NCBI GenBank assembly: GCA_003478355.1
Contig: QUFC01000016.1
Location: 13,423 to 77,422, forward strand
DNA from: Lachnospiraceae bacterium AM48-27BH
GTDB lineage: Bacteria; Bacillota; Clostridia; Lachnospirales; Lachnospiraceae
Length of the DNA stretch: 64,000 nucleotides
Reading direction: 5' to 3'
Both the position numbers and the translations under genes were made by a program. This document shows, piece by piece, positions 54,215-63,836 of this stretch. The notes beneath the pieces are model-generated. The model was not told where the DNA came from and searched no databases. It saw only the letters and a list, made by a program, of their open reading frames with translations. The stretch's first letter is position 1. The number at the start of each line of letters is the position of its first letter.

Positions 54215-57200
54215 TTATTTTGTCTGAACTACTCCATTCACAACCCAGATACCATCTACATTTAACTGATATCCGTCAATTTCACAATTTCTTTTCATGG
54301 CTCCTCTGGTTCCATTAGAGACTGGGTTAAAGTAATAACACATTCCGTCAATCCAGTACCAACCGGTTACCATACGTCCCTGTGTACCATCCGATACCGG
54401 GTTCAAATAGTATCTGTTTCCATCGACATCTGTAAACCAGCCTGTCACCATATAACCGGATTCATCAAACCGGAACCAGTCATATTCCTGCTGATCTTTG
54501 GTTTTATCCGCATATGGATTATAAATTGCTGCCCATTCAGATGCATAAGTACGAGTATCATCGCAGAACGTCCATTTGTGCTGCTCTGTTTCTGTCCATG
54601 TTCCTCGCACAACATATTCCGGCAGACTGCTGGCAGCAGGTGTTGTTCCAGAAATGGCTACTGTCTTTGAGCTGTGGCTTCCGCCACCGCCACCACCTCC
54701 ACCGCCGCTGCTGGAGGATGATGAATAGGTTGTCTGGTCGGATACTGTAATTTTTAATGTCACAACGGTGCTGTCTGAACCAGTCGCATCCGTTCCGGTA
54801 ATAACCGCCTGAATTGTTCCTGTATACGGACTTACACATGCCTTTTTGATCCACTCCAGACCAGCATCCTGAACTGGCCTGATCGTTCCATCGGCAGATA
54901 CCTGCAACACAGACGAATTGGAAGAACTGTAAGTAATCGGTCGATTTTCCTGATATGTTGTTGCAATCACCTGTTTCTCCGGCATATCGCCAAATGTATA
55001 GGTTGGAGCGTTTCTTCTTCCGGTCATCGTGAGTACCAAATCCAGTGTTTCTGTTTCCGGCATCTCAATACATCTTGCAGCATAATTTAAAACGACCGTG
55101 GTTTCGCCCACTTTCTGACCGTCAACAGTCGTTGCAATCGCTTTGATCGTCTTGGTTCCAGTATACGGCGCTACATGCTCAGCATCCTTAATCCACTGTG
55201 CATTTGGATTCGGTGCCAGAAGACCGGTCTGGGAAATACTTGCCACATCCGTATCCGATACGGACCAGATTACTTCACGGTTATATGGTGTATGTAAAGC
55301 ATCTGAACTACAATCCGGCAGTACGGTGCAGCTAAGCTGTACCGGATCAAATCCAGTCCGGGTTTTCACTGCAGAATTAATATCACCCTCTTTGGTTGCC
55401 TGAAGATCAAATTTCACCTGTTGCTGGCCCATCTGAACACTTTCCGGGTGAATGACGGTCTCATCCACTGTGACAAATTTCAATGTAACCTCGCAGTCTG
55501 CGGTCTGGTGGCCATTCGTAGCATCCTCACTGGTAACGGTCACATGCTCTACCTGCGTTGCTGTTCCGGAGAGCTTCTCATAAGGATCCGCATCCCGCTT
55601 CTGATTATCTGCATTAATGACATTCTGGATCCATGCAGGGTTATCAGCGCCATTCGGATCATACTTTGCTTCCACTTTCAACTCATGCTCAAAGCTTCCC
55701 TGTGGAGTAATCTTTAAATACTGTTTGGGATTCTCATCTTCCCAACGCACATTCTGGGTAAAACTCTGGCCGGTCTGAGACTTGCTGCCAGGATCTGCGG
55801 TTCATCTGCAAAAATGGTTTCTGTCGGATTTTTCCGGTCTCCAGTGAGTTTCCTGGTAATGGTATAAGTGATATTGTTCTTGTTTAATTCCACTCCTTCA
55901 ACGCGGAGCGTTGTCTCATCCACAATCTTAAAATCAACCGTGACGGTCACATTTCCGTAAACAGATTTATGATCCGGTGAGGTGTCTGCATTGGTTGAAG
56001 CTGTCAAAATTGCATTTTTGCTGGTTACAGTAGCTGGAATTGCGCTTAAGTAGTTATTATCCTGCTGCGCTTTTACCGCTTTATTTAACAGGCCATTGAT
56101 CCAACTGCCGGCCATATTCGGTTTGATCTTTGCAGCCGTCTCCACATAACCTGCATCGGATGCATTTACCACAAGATCGGAATCGTCAATGCTCCAGCTG
56201 TGTGTTTTATCCGTACTTGCTCCGGTATCATTGTGTACAGCATTTACAGTAACCGGATTAACATTGATCGCAGAAAGATCATTTCCGGTATACGTTGCAA
56301 GCTGATTGTTGTTGCCATCCAATACTACTGTCTGCACCGTCGGATTTTTCCGGTCCCCGGTCCGGGTCTGTACCACATGGAACGTCACATTGGCCGGATC
56401 CATGGAAAGTTTTGAGGTTGTCCTGATGTACTCTACATCCAGCTCTGTGCTATGCTCTGGCATTTCAAACGTATATCCCCCACCGGTCTGATACGTCATA
56501 TCCTGCGGATTTCCGTCCTCATCCGTATAGGTTGGTGGCTTTACGCCGCCAGGCTCATTTTCATCCGTTACCATCTGATAAATGCTTCCATTTGTATTCT
56601 TGGCTGCGGTCGTTACATGGACCGTTTCTCCCGGTCTGACAGCAGCAGAACTATCTTTATCGATGATCCGGTAAAAACTGTTGGCACCTCCCGGATATGC
56701 CGTAAAAGTAGCCACATCCTGATCAAATGTGCCATTGGAATTTGCCACATCTACACGACTAACCGACAATAAATAGCCTTTCACCGGCTGCCCATATGTT
56801 CCCGGTGCATAATGATCAATGGAAAATGGCAGGCCATTCTCGTAATCAGCTACCGTAAAATCCCGGTCCAGCCTGATGACTACAATATTGCGGATTCCGT
56901 CTTCCAGTTCTTCGTAGAAATATCTGCTGGCATCATAAGTTTCATTAGCACCATTTTTCAAATAGTAGTGAACTTCATTATCATTCCAGTATCCAATATG
57001 GGCCGCATCGGTAACCGTTGTATCCGATGATTTTCCACTTCCGACAATCGCCTTGGTCTTATTGGCCGCAGTCGTGAACCAGTACGCCAGGTTCTTCCCG
57101 GAGGTTGTGCCATATTTCATATCAACGGAATCTTTGCGGGTACCAATAAAGATGCCTTCTCTTGCTGTCCCTGCATTTGTCTTTCCGATCTCTCCGAACA

Positions 57201-58424
57201 TACGAGCAACAACAATTTCTCCGCCTTCATAATAACCAGTGATACCGCCTACCGCGTAGGCACCGTTTCCGCCAATTGTTCCGTCCACAGACACATTATA
57301 AATGGACGTACCGCTGCTCATTGCGCCGACAATACCGCCTACATAATATCTTCCCAGGATATTATTTCCGGTCGCGGATACGCTGGTATCAACAATATAG
57401 GCATTGCTCACTTCACCAGCAATACCGCCTGTTTTACTGATGGCGCCGAGGTTCACTGTATTCACGGTTGCTGTTACATTTTCGATCGTAGCCCTGGAAC
57501 CAGAATTGCTTCCGGAAATTTTTCCAACCAGACCGCCTACTGCTGCATCAGAAGCATATCCACCAGACGATGTGTTGGCAGCCGCCGTTCCTTCAACTGT
57601 CACGTCCGTGATCACAGACTCTCCTTTTATCTGGCCGGCAGAATACCAACATGGTTATATCCATATACACGGGCATCTTCGATGGCCAGATTTTTTACCA
57701 CCGCACCATCCAGGACTCCAAAAAGGCCAACATTCTGAAGATTTTTTGAAATATTTACAATTTTCAGGTCACTGATTGTATGGCCATCTCCGTCAAAAGT
57801 ACCTTTAAAACTATTGGATACATTACCTGATAACTGTGCTGTATTCTGATACCAACCAATCGGGTTCCAGTTTCCATTATTAATGGTAAAGGAAAGATCA
57901 ATATCATCCATTAACCGATAATGGGCAGTATCATAATTACCTGTACCGGCTGCAATCGCCTGTGTCATGATCATCAGATCCTCCAGATCTTCAATCTGAT
58001 ACGGATTGCTCTCCGTTCCGTCTCCGGTAAGATCAAAATTTCCATCGATCCAGTTATTCCAAAGATCACCTACGCTGCTCGCCATAAGTGCCGGGGCATT
58101 TGTCCCCAACTGCTTTGCAATCTGTTCCTGATTTTTTTCATACCAGGAATACAGTGCGCTGTAATTTTCGTTGGTATCATCCTCCATAACACCGTAAAAC
58201 CAGTCCCACAGAGTTTCTTCTTCCAAATATGTAAAAAACCACTCTGAAAATGCATCACTGCCAATATCCTTCGGCCGACTCTCTTCAACCAGCTTTGTAT
58301 TGAAGTGCTGATAATCTTCCGTGAGTTCCTGCAGTGGCATCGCAAGCGCGGTAGAAACATTGCAGGCACTGAACATCGCAGCAGTCAACACCGCAAACAG
58401 TCTTCGATATCTACGTTTTTTCAT
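54215..58424 (-). CDS. large secreted GLUG/Ig-like protein with choline-binding-type repeats (two frame breaks)
   Basis: Three frames (58424-57627, 57615-55714, 55750-54215) make one protein of about 1,400 residues when one G is restored near 57630 (CTGCC to CTGGCC) and one near 55799 (CCGCAG to CCGGCAG). Order: signal peptide (about 1-28); a FSEWFF...EDDT helical motif; GLUG-type repeats such as VGGLVGKISG, VGGIVGAMSSG, VGGITGYYEGG; Ig-like domains, several containing a TRTGDRKNPT-type phrase; a Gly/Ser spacer; and carboxyl-terminal wall-binding repeats (GWFTDVDGNRYYLNP, GWYWIDGMCYYFNP). It is non-covalently wall-bound, unlike the sortase-anchored giant. Its ATG overlaps the stop of the acidic protein gene (ATGA). 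Confidence 0.8.
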
Positions 58425-59180
58425 GTCAGTTCCTCCACCTCTTCATCCAGTACGGCCATGTTCTCTTCTGTTTCTGCATCTACCTCGGAAGATATTTTTT
58501 CATCTGGCTGCCCGTCTTTCTCCAGGATCTTCTGATAGGATTTAAACGCTTTATAATACAGCTTATCGTGTTCTACCGCCCAGGTAAAAAATGTGTCATC
58601 CTCTACATGCTCTGCCAGCATCTCCCATAAAAAATCTTCTTTACAGTTTTTCTTAAACCATGCTGTAAATTCTTCCGTTCCGATTTCCGGCATATCCCCG
58701 TATTCCTCTTCTGGCGCTTTTGACGGTTCTTTCTGGAGTTCATCCGCCAGCTCTGTCTCATCCACTACCTTCTCCTCTTCGGTTTCTTCTGTGTCCTCGT
58801 CCTCCAACTCATCTTCTTTCGATTCCATTTCCGCTGAGTCAGCATCCTCATTTTCTGATTCACCGCTCTCATCAGATTTTCCGCTTCCTTTACCTCTTCC
58901 TCTGACTCTTCGGATTCCGATTCTTCTGGATTAGATTCTTCCGTTCCTGCTTCTGCCTCATCCGTGCCCTTCAAATCCGTGTCTTCCGACTTTTCATGGT
59001 CTTCATCATCAGCTTCTTCTGTCTGATCCATGTCCACCTGACTGTCTTCATCAGCAACATCTTCCGAAGCAGCCTCCCCATTCAAAGCTATCTGACCGGC
59101 AAACTGATCAGCCAGCGCGGTTGCTGGAACAGAAGCGGTAAGTGCAGCTGCCATTAAGATCACAACGCCTCGTTCCTCAT
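58421..59180 (-). CDS. acidic secreted protein (one or two frame breaks)
   Basis: Two frames (59184-58765 and 58828-58421) make one protein of about 253 residues if one G is restored near 58893 (GAGGT to GAGGGT). It has a signal peptide (VVILMAAALTASVPATALA), a long Asp/Glu/Ser-rich stretch, and a carboxyl motif FTAWFKK...FLWEM...VEDDTFF shared with the next gene's product. The native start is probably the ATG at 59180, seven bases after AGGAGG, which would need one more base near 59170; the TTG at 59184 is too close to that site. Stop overlaps the next ATG. Likely a co-secreted partner of the GLUG protein. Confidence 0.65.
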
Positions 59181-59208
59181 TCAAATTCCTCCTACTAATT
59201 TTCTATGA

Positions 59209-61347
59209 TCATCCCTGCGGTACCGCAAAGGCTGGTCTTACACCAATCGAAGTAGTTACCCTTAACTCTTCATCTGTACTGCCGCCATCCGGTTTCACTG
59301 CCTCTGGCCGAATCATTCCATTGACCAGATCCACGATATAGGCATACCCACTATTGGCATCTGCATTCCCCATAGGAGAACGCAGCCAATATCCATTGCA
59401 GAAATTATCGGTTACCACTTCCGGATTATCCGCATCCGTATCACCAAATTTCCAAAGATAATCTTTATACTTTAAGGCCTCTTCCACCGATAAACTAAAA
59501 AGTCTGGCTGTCAGTCTCTGATATCCGATACTATGCACAGTCAAATCCTGGTCGCTTAATTCACTGAACCGCCCCTTACCTGTGCTTCCGGTAAATGCAC
59601 TGTCCACGCCAATATGGCAGTTAAAGCTCTGAAAAATTCTATTCTGATGCTTGCTCAGCCAATTATGTATCTTGGAATACTTATAATCACTTTCATCACC
59701 AAAATTTACTACCGGCCCCGGAAGAAATACCTGGCCCATAATGCCTTCTTTATCCGGTAAATAGGAATACTCACTCCCATAATTTGCCGGAATCACCTCA
59801 TCACAAAGGAACAATGCCAGTTTCTGATGATTTTCGGATTTATCATAATAATTGGTATCTACACACCGAAATTCATAAGTTTTCTGATCGATCACTACTT
59901 TCTGTACATCTCCCACTGACCAATAGATTGGATCCGCGGTACCGGCATCCGGAGCACCGAGTACTACAGCCGGGCGAAGCAGCATATCATCCGTAGGTGT
60001 CACGAGACTTATTGATCCATTATCATGCACAACCACAAGTTGTCCATTTTCTACGGTTCTTGTAATGTAATCCCCCTCTATCTGTCCCCGATATGCAAGC
60101 ACTTCTTCCTTTGACAGAATAGCTGCATACGCAAGTGCACCATCCGCATCAATCGGCAGCAGCGCCTGTCCTTTAATACTGAAACAGTCCGCAAATGTAC
60201 CAACAAAATCCTGGTAGGGGTTAGAAAGCATATAATCAAGGGGGCCATAACCTCCAAATTCACTTGCCGGTATTCCTGTATCTGAAATGTAAAGATAGCC
60301 ATTCTGGAAGTTTTCACTCACACAGACAAACTGCATCTGATATTCACTCCGGGATGGCCTATACGTTGCCGTGATCCGGTCCCCGCCATTTTGTTCCTCT
60401 GTACGCTTACCACATCGGTCACATGAGGAGTCACCATTTTCATCCACATGCCCCAGAGCCGGTAACGTTTTTACTTCTGTCTTACTGCAGATACTGCAAA
60501 CATATTTCTCTGATCCTGATGACAGACATGTTGCTTCTGTTCGCTTCTCCAGCTTCCAGTTATGGCTGCAAGTTTCTCCAAATTTTTTATTTACGAGAAA
60601 TACGTAAATTCTATATTCCGCTCCATCCAGCTGAATCGTATCCAGAAGATTTGCGCTGTACTCCACAGAAGTACTGTATAATTCCTTCAAAATTATCCCT
60701 GTTGCCGCACAGTCTTTTGCAATCACATAAACAGGAGTGGCAACCGTATTTTTTATCTGTGCAGACAGGCTTCGCAGACGATAAGAACATTTGGCGTTGC
60801 TTTCACAAATAATCTGGTCGTCCAGAATCTCCTCTGCTTCTTTGCCAACGATTGCCGCATCCGCTTTTTTAGCCCTTTCAAGATACATTTCAAAGCGTTC
60901 CCGTTCCGATGCCTCCGGATCGTCTACGTCCCCGACAGATCCTTCATCCGAATAAGTGATATAGATGATTTTTTCACCCGGTCCATATACATTTACCCGA
61001 TATGGTGAGTCCTCATTTGCCAACCAGCGATGCCCATTTACAATCAGACTGTTCGCATATGGTATAACCAGCTCCTCACCCTCTAAAATCGTTCCACTAC
61101 GCATTACAGATAACTGGATTTGTCTGCTCTCTTCATCTACAAAATAAACCTTCCAGGAAACCAGTTCCCTCGGATCAGCGTCCGCTGTTGCATTCTGTCC
61201 TGCAACCTCTAAAATATTTCCATATGCAGAAAGCTCAAATTCTATCGGCTGTTTTATCGTATAACCATAAGACAGGACCGGTTCCGACATAATCACGATT
61301 CCCAAAAGAAAAACCGCATAACGGCTAATTAATTTTCTTTTATTCAT
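59209..61347 (-). CDS. secreted protein with zinc-ribbon-like motif and DUF6273-type domain
   Basis: A 712-residue exported protein. A signal peptide (about 1-28) is followed by beta-rich regions and an acidic linker. A cysteine module follows near residues 260-315 (CSHNW...CLSS...YVCSICSKT...LPALGH...CDRCGKR), of the kind seen in secreted Clostridia proteins. The carboxyl third ends in a DUF6273-like domain (WSVGDVQKV ... YWLRSPMGNADANSGYAYIV ... SIGVRPAF). There is no wall anchor. The ATG at 61347 follows GGAG. Function is unknown; it leads the run of surface proteins and is 24 bp upstream of the acidic protein gene. Confidence 0.8.
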   Translation of the reverse strand: MNKRKLISRYAVFLLGIVIMSEPVLSYGYTIKQPIEFELSAYGNILEVAGQNATADADPRELVSWKVYFVDEESRQIQLSVMRSGTILEGEELVIPYANSLIVNGHRWLANEDSPYRVNVYGPGEKIIYITYSDEGSVGDVDDPEASERERFEMYLERAKKADAAIVGKEAEEILDDQIICESNAKCSYRLRSLSAQIKNTVATPVYVIAKDCAATGIILKELYSTSVEYSANLLDTIQLDGAEYRIYVFLVNKKFGETCSHNWKLEKRTEATCLSSGSEKYVCSICSKTEVKTLPALGHVDENGDSSCDRCGKRTEEQNGGDRITATYRPSRSEYQMQFVCVSENFQNGYLYISDTGIPASEFGGYGPLDYMLSNPYQDFVGTFADCFSIKGQALLPIDADGALAYAAILSKEEVLAYRGQIEGDYITRTVENGQLVVVHDNGSISLVTPTDDMLLRPAVVLGAPDAGTADPIYWSVGDVQKVVIDQKTYEFRCVDTNYYDKSENHQKLALFLCDEVIPANYGSEYSYLPDKEGIMGQVFLPGPVVNFGDESDYKYSKIHNWLSKHQNRIFQSFNCHIGVDSAFTGSTGKGRFSELSDQDLTVHSIGYQRLTARLFSLSVEEALKYKDYLWKFGDTDADNPEVVTDNFCNGYWLRSPMGNADANSGYAYIVDLVNGMIRPEAVKPDGGSTDEELRVTTSIGVRPAFAVPQG

Positions 61348-61453
61348 TGCAATTCTCCATCATTTCATCAATAAATTCTGTTTTCCCGGCAGCAATTAAA
61401 AAATGACATAATGAATTCTCTACCATACGGTCTTTTCTGCTTTTCTAACTGTC

Positions 61454-61476
61454 AAAGATCATCCCTTGTGATCTTT
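61454..61476. other. hairpin between cytoplasmic and surface genes
   Basis: AAAGATCA and TGATCTTT pair perfectly around a seven-base loop in the 177-bp gap between the 102-residue protein gene and the DUF6273-type gene. No T-run on the minus strand, so an operator or processing site is as likely as a terminator. Confidence 0.4.
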
Positions 61477-61524
61477 CTTCATGTCAGCTGCAGCAGTCGA
61501 AACCGTAAACTATAACAAGATAAT

Positions 61525-61833
61525 TTACTCAATATCATCTCCAATTCCCGTCCCCATCAATGCCGATTCATCCGCTTCCAGTTCAATGCGATATTTTTTA
61601 CAGAGGTTATTTATTTTCTTCTGCAGATCAGTTTGAACCGTTGCAATCATACTAACCAGATAGTTTTCTGAAATTGGAAGGCGCTGCATTCTTCCACCGC
61701 CAACACGATAGGTACAGCTCAGCGAAGATTCTGGATTTTTTGTACTGTTATCCAATATTTTAAGCTGCTGAAGCAGGTCAGCCACTTCCAAAAGAGCCTG
61801 TTCCTGCGCCGTGTCCTTCATTATTTTTGCCAT
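61525..61833 (-). CDS. small helical protein of the island
   Basis: A 102-residue cytoplasmic protein with two predicted long helices (AQEQALLEVADLLQQLKIL and VSMIATVQTDLQKKINNLCK) joined by a short strand region. No known family. AGGAAAATTT precedes the ATG. It follows the winged-helix-like gene by 48 bp on the same strand and is probably co-transcribed; a partner of that protein is possible. Confidence 0.7.
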   Translation of the reverse strand: MAKIMKDTAQEQALLEVADLLQQLKILDNSTKNPESSLSCTYRVGGGRMQRLPISENYLVSMIATVQTDLQKKINNLCKKYRIELEADESALMGTGIGDDIE

Positions 61834-61881
61834 AAATTTTCCTGCCTAAGTCTGCTGCCAGGCAGTCCACTCCCTCCCTTC

Positions 61882-62997
61882 TTATGCTTCCAGGAAATAA
61901 AAACCTGTCGCCCCAACGATCTGCCACCGGGCCTTCTCTGAATTGAATACCGGCTCTACAAAACATCCTGGTAAGACATCTGCTTTTGAAAGTGCGCTCC
62001 GTGATATCAATACCGTTCCTGTCGTAAAAATGCAATGCTTCATCAGCGGCTCATCAATACTCTGTATCATTGAAATTACTTTTTGTATGCCTTTAGCATC
62101 CTCGCATATGATGGCCGCAAACGTAGATCCATTTCCTGTAGTCTCATGGATTACCGCACGCAGCGCCGTACAAAAGCCTCTAACCTTTGAATTTATATAA
62201 TATGAATGATCTTTTTCGGTTACGATCCTCTCATTCGTATAAAAATTGACTGCAAAGATTACCAGACGAGTGGGCATAACACCTTCTTTCTTAAAATCAA
62301 TAATTGCTGGCAACTCATCTATACCCTTCACATTTTTCAGGCGATAAGAAAATATATATTTTGACATATACTTCTGCTTCAAAAAAACCGCCGCAAGTAA
62401 CCCCGCATTAGCCCGCTCCATTTTTGTCATTTCATTAAGCCATATTGTTTTTGAATCAAACCTTAATTGCTGATCTGCCTCCAGCATGGTCCGAAAAGCG
62501 TATGTTGCATGGGCAGTAAGAGAATACATCTGCCGGGTCTGGTGTGCTTCTGATTTTGCACTCTTCAAATATGCGTATACGCTTTCATTGATCTGAAACT
62601 TTTCAACAATAACCAAACCACTCATTGCCAACGTATCAAGGCGCTCTTTCAGGGAACGACGATCCAGCTTCGGAATACAACGCGCCGGCCGTTTTTCTTC
62701 CTTAGCTTTTTGTTCTTCCTTTTCCCGTTCTGCCATCAGCACCGTACAGATTGATAACAGATCCGCATGTCCAAGCATTCGGATCACACGTAAAATATAC
62801 ATATCAGAAACTGTAAATGCTTTCTTTACTAATAGCGCCTGCATCTCCGCTAATGACTGCGGATTTGTAACACCTGCAACCTCAAATTTCATTCTGCTGG
62901 GATCCCATATAGAATACGGAGATGGAATGATCAATTCCGGCTTCAAATCCTCCAAAATCTGCTTTGCCAGCACCTGTGTATCATATTCTAATGCCAC
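61882..62997 (-). CDS. winged-helix-like protein, first gene of the island
   Basis: A 371-residue cytoplasmic protein. Residues about 60-170 look like a winged-helix module (FTVSDMYILRVIRMLGHADL, RRSLKERLDTLAMSGLVIVE, RQMYSLTAHATYAFRTM), followed by an alpha/beta domain with no family I recognise. The order of features resembles the replication-relaxation-like protein of this island. The start is GTG at 62997 behind TAGGGGG. Two copies of a CATAAATCGAATTATG dyad lie upstream, the nearer only 19 bp from the start, fitting autoregulation. It could be the island's master regulator or an element replication protein; both are inference. Confidence 0.7.
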   Translation of the reverse strand: MALEYDTQVLAKQILEDLKPELIIPSPYSIWDPSRMKFEVAGVTNPQSLAEMQALLVKKAFTVSDMYILRVIRMLGHADLLSICTVLMAEREKEEQKAKEEKRPARCIPKLDRRSLKERLDTLAMSGLVIVEKFQINESVYAYLKSAKSEAHQTRQMYSLTAHATYAFRTMLEADQQLRFDSKTIWLNEMTKMERANAGLLAAVFLKQKYMSKYIFSYRLKNVKGIDELPAIIDFKKEGVMPTRLVIFAVNFYTNERIVTEKDHSYYINSKVRGFCTALRAVIHETTGNGSTFAAIICEDAKGIQKVISMIQSIDEPLMKHCIFTTGTVLISRSALSKADVLPGCFVEPVFNSEKARWQIVGATGFYFLEA

Positions 62998-63015
62998 GTT
63001 TCCCCCTACTTTCTA

Positions 63016-63031
63016 CATAATTCGATTTATG
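63016..63031. repeat. dyad site 1
   Basis: CATAATTCGATTTATG, near-palindromic about TCGA. Its exact reverse complement occurs at 63172-63187. Lies 19 bp upstream of the winged-helix-like gene. Confidence 0.7.
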
Positions 63032-63171
63032 AAACCATGTAGGTCCAAAAATAGCAACAATTTTAGTAATTTAATCAACAATATTTAAAATTTAATAAAA
63101 TTATTAATAGTATCACAGTCAAAAACTTGAATCCACGTTGTTTTTAAGAAAAAATAATTGTAAAATAATGT

Positions 63172-63187
63172 CATAAATCGAATTATG
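63172..63187. repeat. dyad site 2
   Basis: CATAAATCGAATTATG, exact reverse complement of the copy at 63016. Centre-to-centre distance is 156 bp, enough for a repression loop. Confidence 0.7.
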
Positions 63188-63267
63188 TCATTATTTTGAT
63201 ATTCCATTATAAAATACCATATTAGGTTTGGGCATTTTCCCCAAAAAACGACCATTATAAAAGCAAA

Positions 63268-63321
63268 ACAAAAGCAAAACTTCCATTCATTTATTTTCTG
63301 AACAAGAAGTTTTGCTTTTGT
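63268..63321. terminator. perfect 16-bp hairpin with T-rich flanks
   Basis: ACAAAAGCAAAACTTC at 63268-63283 pairs exactly with 63306-63321. T-rich sequence follows on both strands. It lies 80 bp upstream of the integrase start, so it may be an attenuator or a barrier between divergent units. Confidence 0.65.
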
Positions 63322-63400
63322 TTTCTTTGACATCAAACGCACGTTCGCTATATAATCGAACTATCCAATAAAACGGAAAGCGTATGAATGGAGTAATATG

Positions 63401-63808
63401 ATGAATACAGTCGGTTCCACTACTGTTGATATAAAAAAAACCTTATTGCACTATATAAAAGCAGAATTTAAAGAAAAAGATCTCGATATGCTGAAGTCCT
63501 TACTTGGCAGCATTTATACAGAATTAACGAATACACCAGATATTCTGCCCCACTTAGAAAGCCCGAATTTTGCAGCTGATCCTCTGGATTGCTGTGACAG
63601 AACAAATTCTGATACCATTACTGACACGCCCTCTTTCTCTCCAGATAATTTGAAACCTTATCAGGATTTTTTAATAGCAAATGAGCGGTCCAAGAATACA
63701 ATTAGCAAATACATTTCTGATGTAACTGGCTTCATAACTTTTTTATCCGGTGCAGAAATTTCGAAAGAACAATGCCTAGATTATAAAAAATATCTATTAA
63801 AACTATAA
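63401..63808 (+). pseudogene. tyrosine recombinase/integrase, amino-terminal fragment
   Basis: A 135-residue ORF. Residues about 85-130 match the SAM-like core-binding domain of phage-type integrases (YQDFLIANERSKNTISKYIS, then VTGFITFL and LDYKKYLLKL). It stops there; the catalytic domain with the Arg-His-Arg-Tyr residues is absent, and no continuing frame is visible in the 190 bp that follow. The ATG at 63401 has GGAG seven bases upstream. It is probably the remnant of the integrase that once mobilised the neighbouring island, or a truncated regulator. Confidence 0.6.
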
Positions 63809-63836
63809 ATGAGCAAATTTGAAAAATTGCACAAAA

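Larger units (their letters stand above)
62998..63400. promoter_or_regulatory. divergent control region of the island and integrase remnant
   Basis: A very AT-rich 400 bp without a credible gene. It contains two exact inverted copies of a 16-mer dyad, a partial third copy near 63350 just upstream of the integrase start, and a perfect 16-bp hairpin at 63268-63321. It must hold the promoter of the minus-strand island and that of the integrase. Confidence 0.6.

Noticed and set aside
63085..63342. 85-residue minus-strand ORF in the divergent control region
   Set aside because: Extremely AT-rich, no ribosome site and overlaps the dyad and hairpin; unlikely to be a gene.
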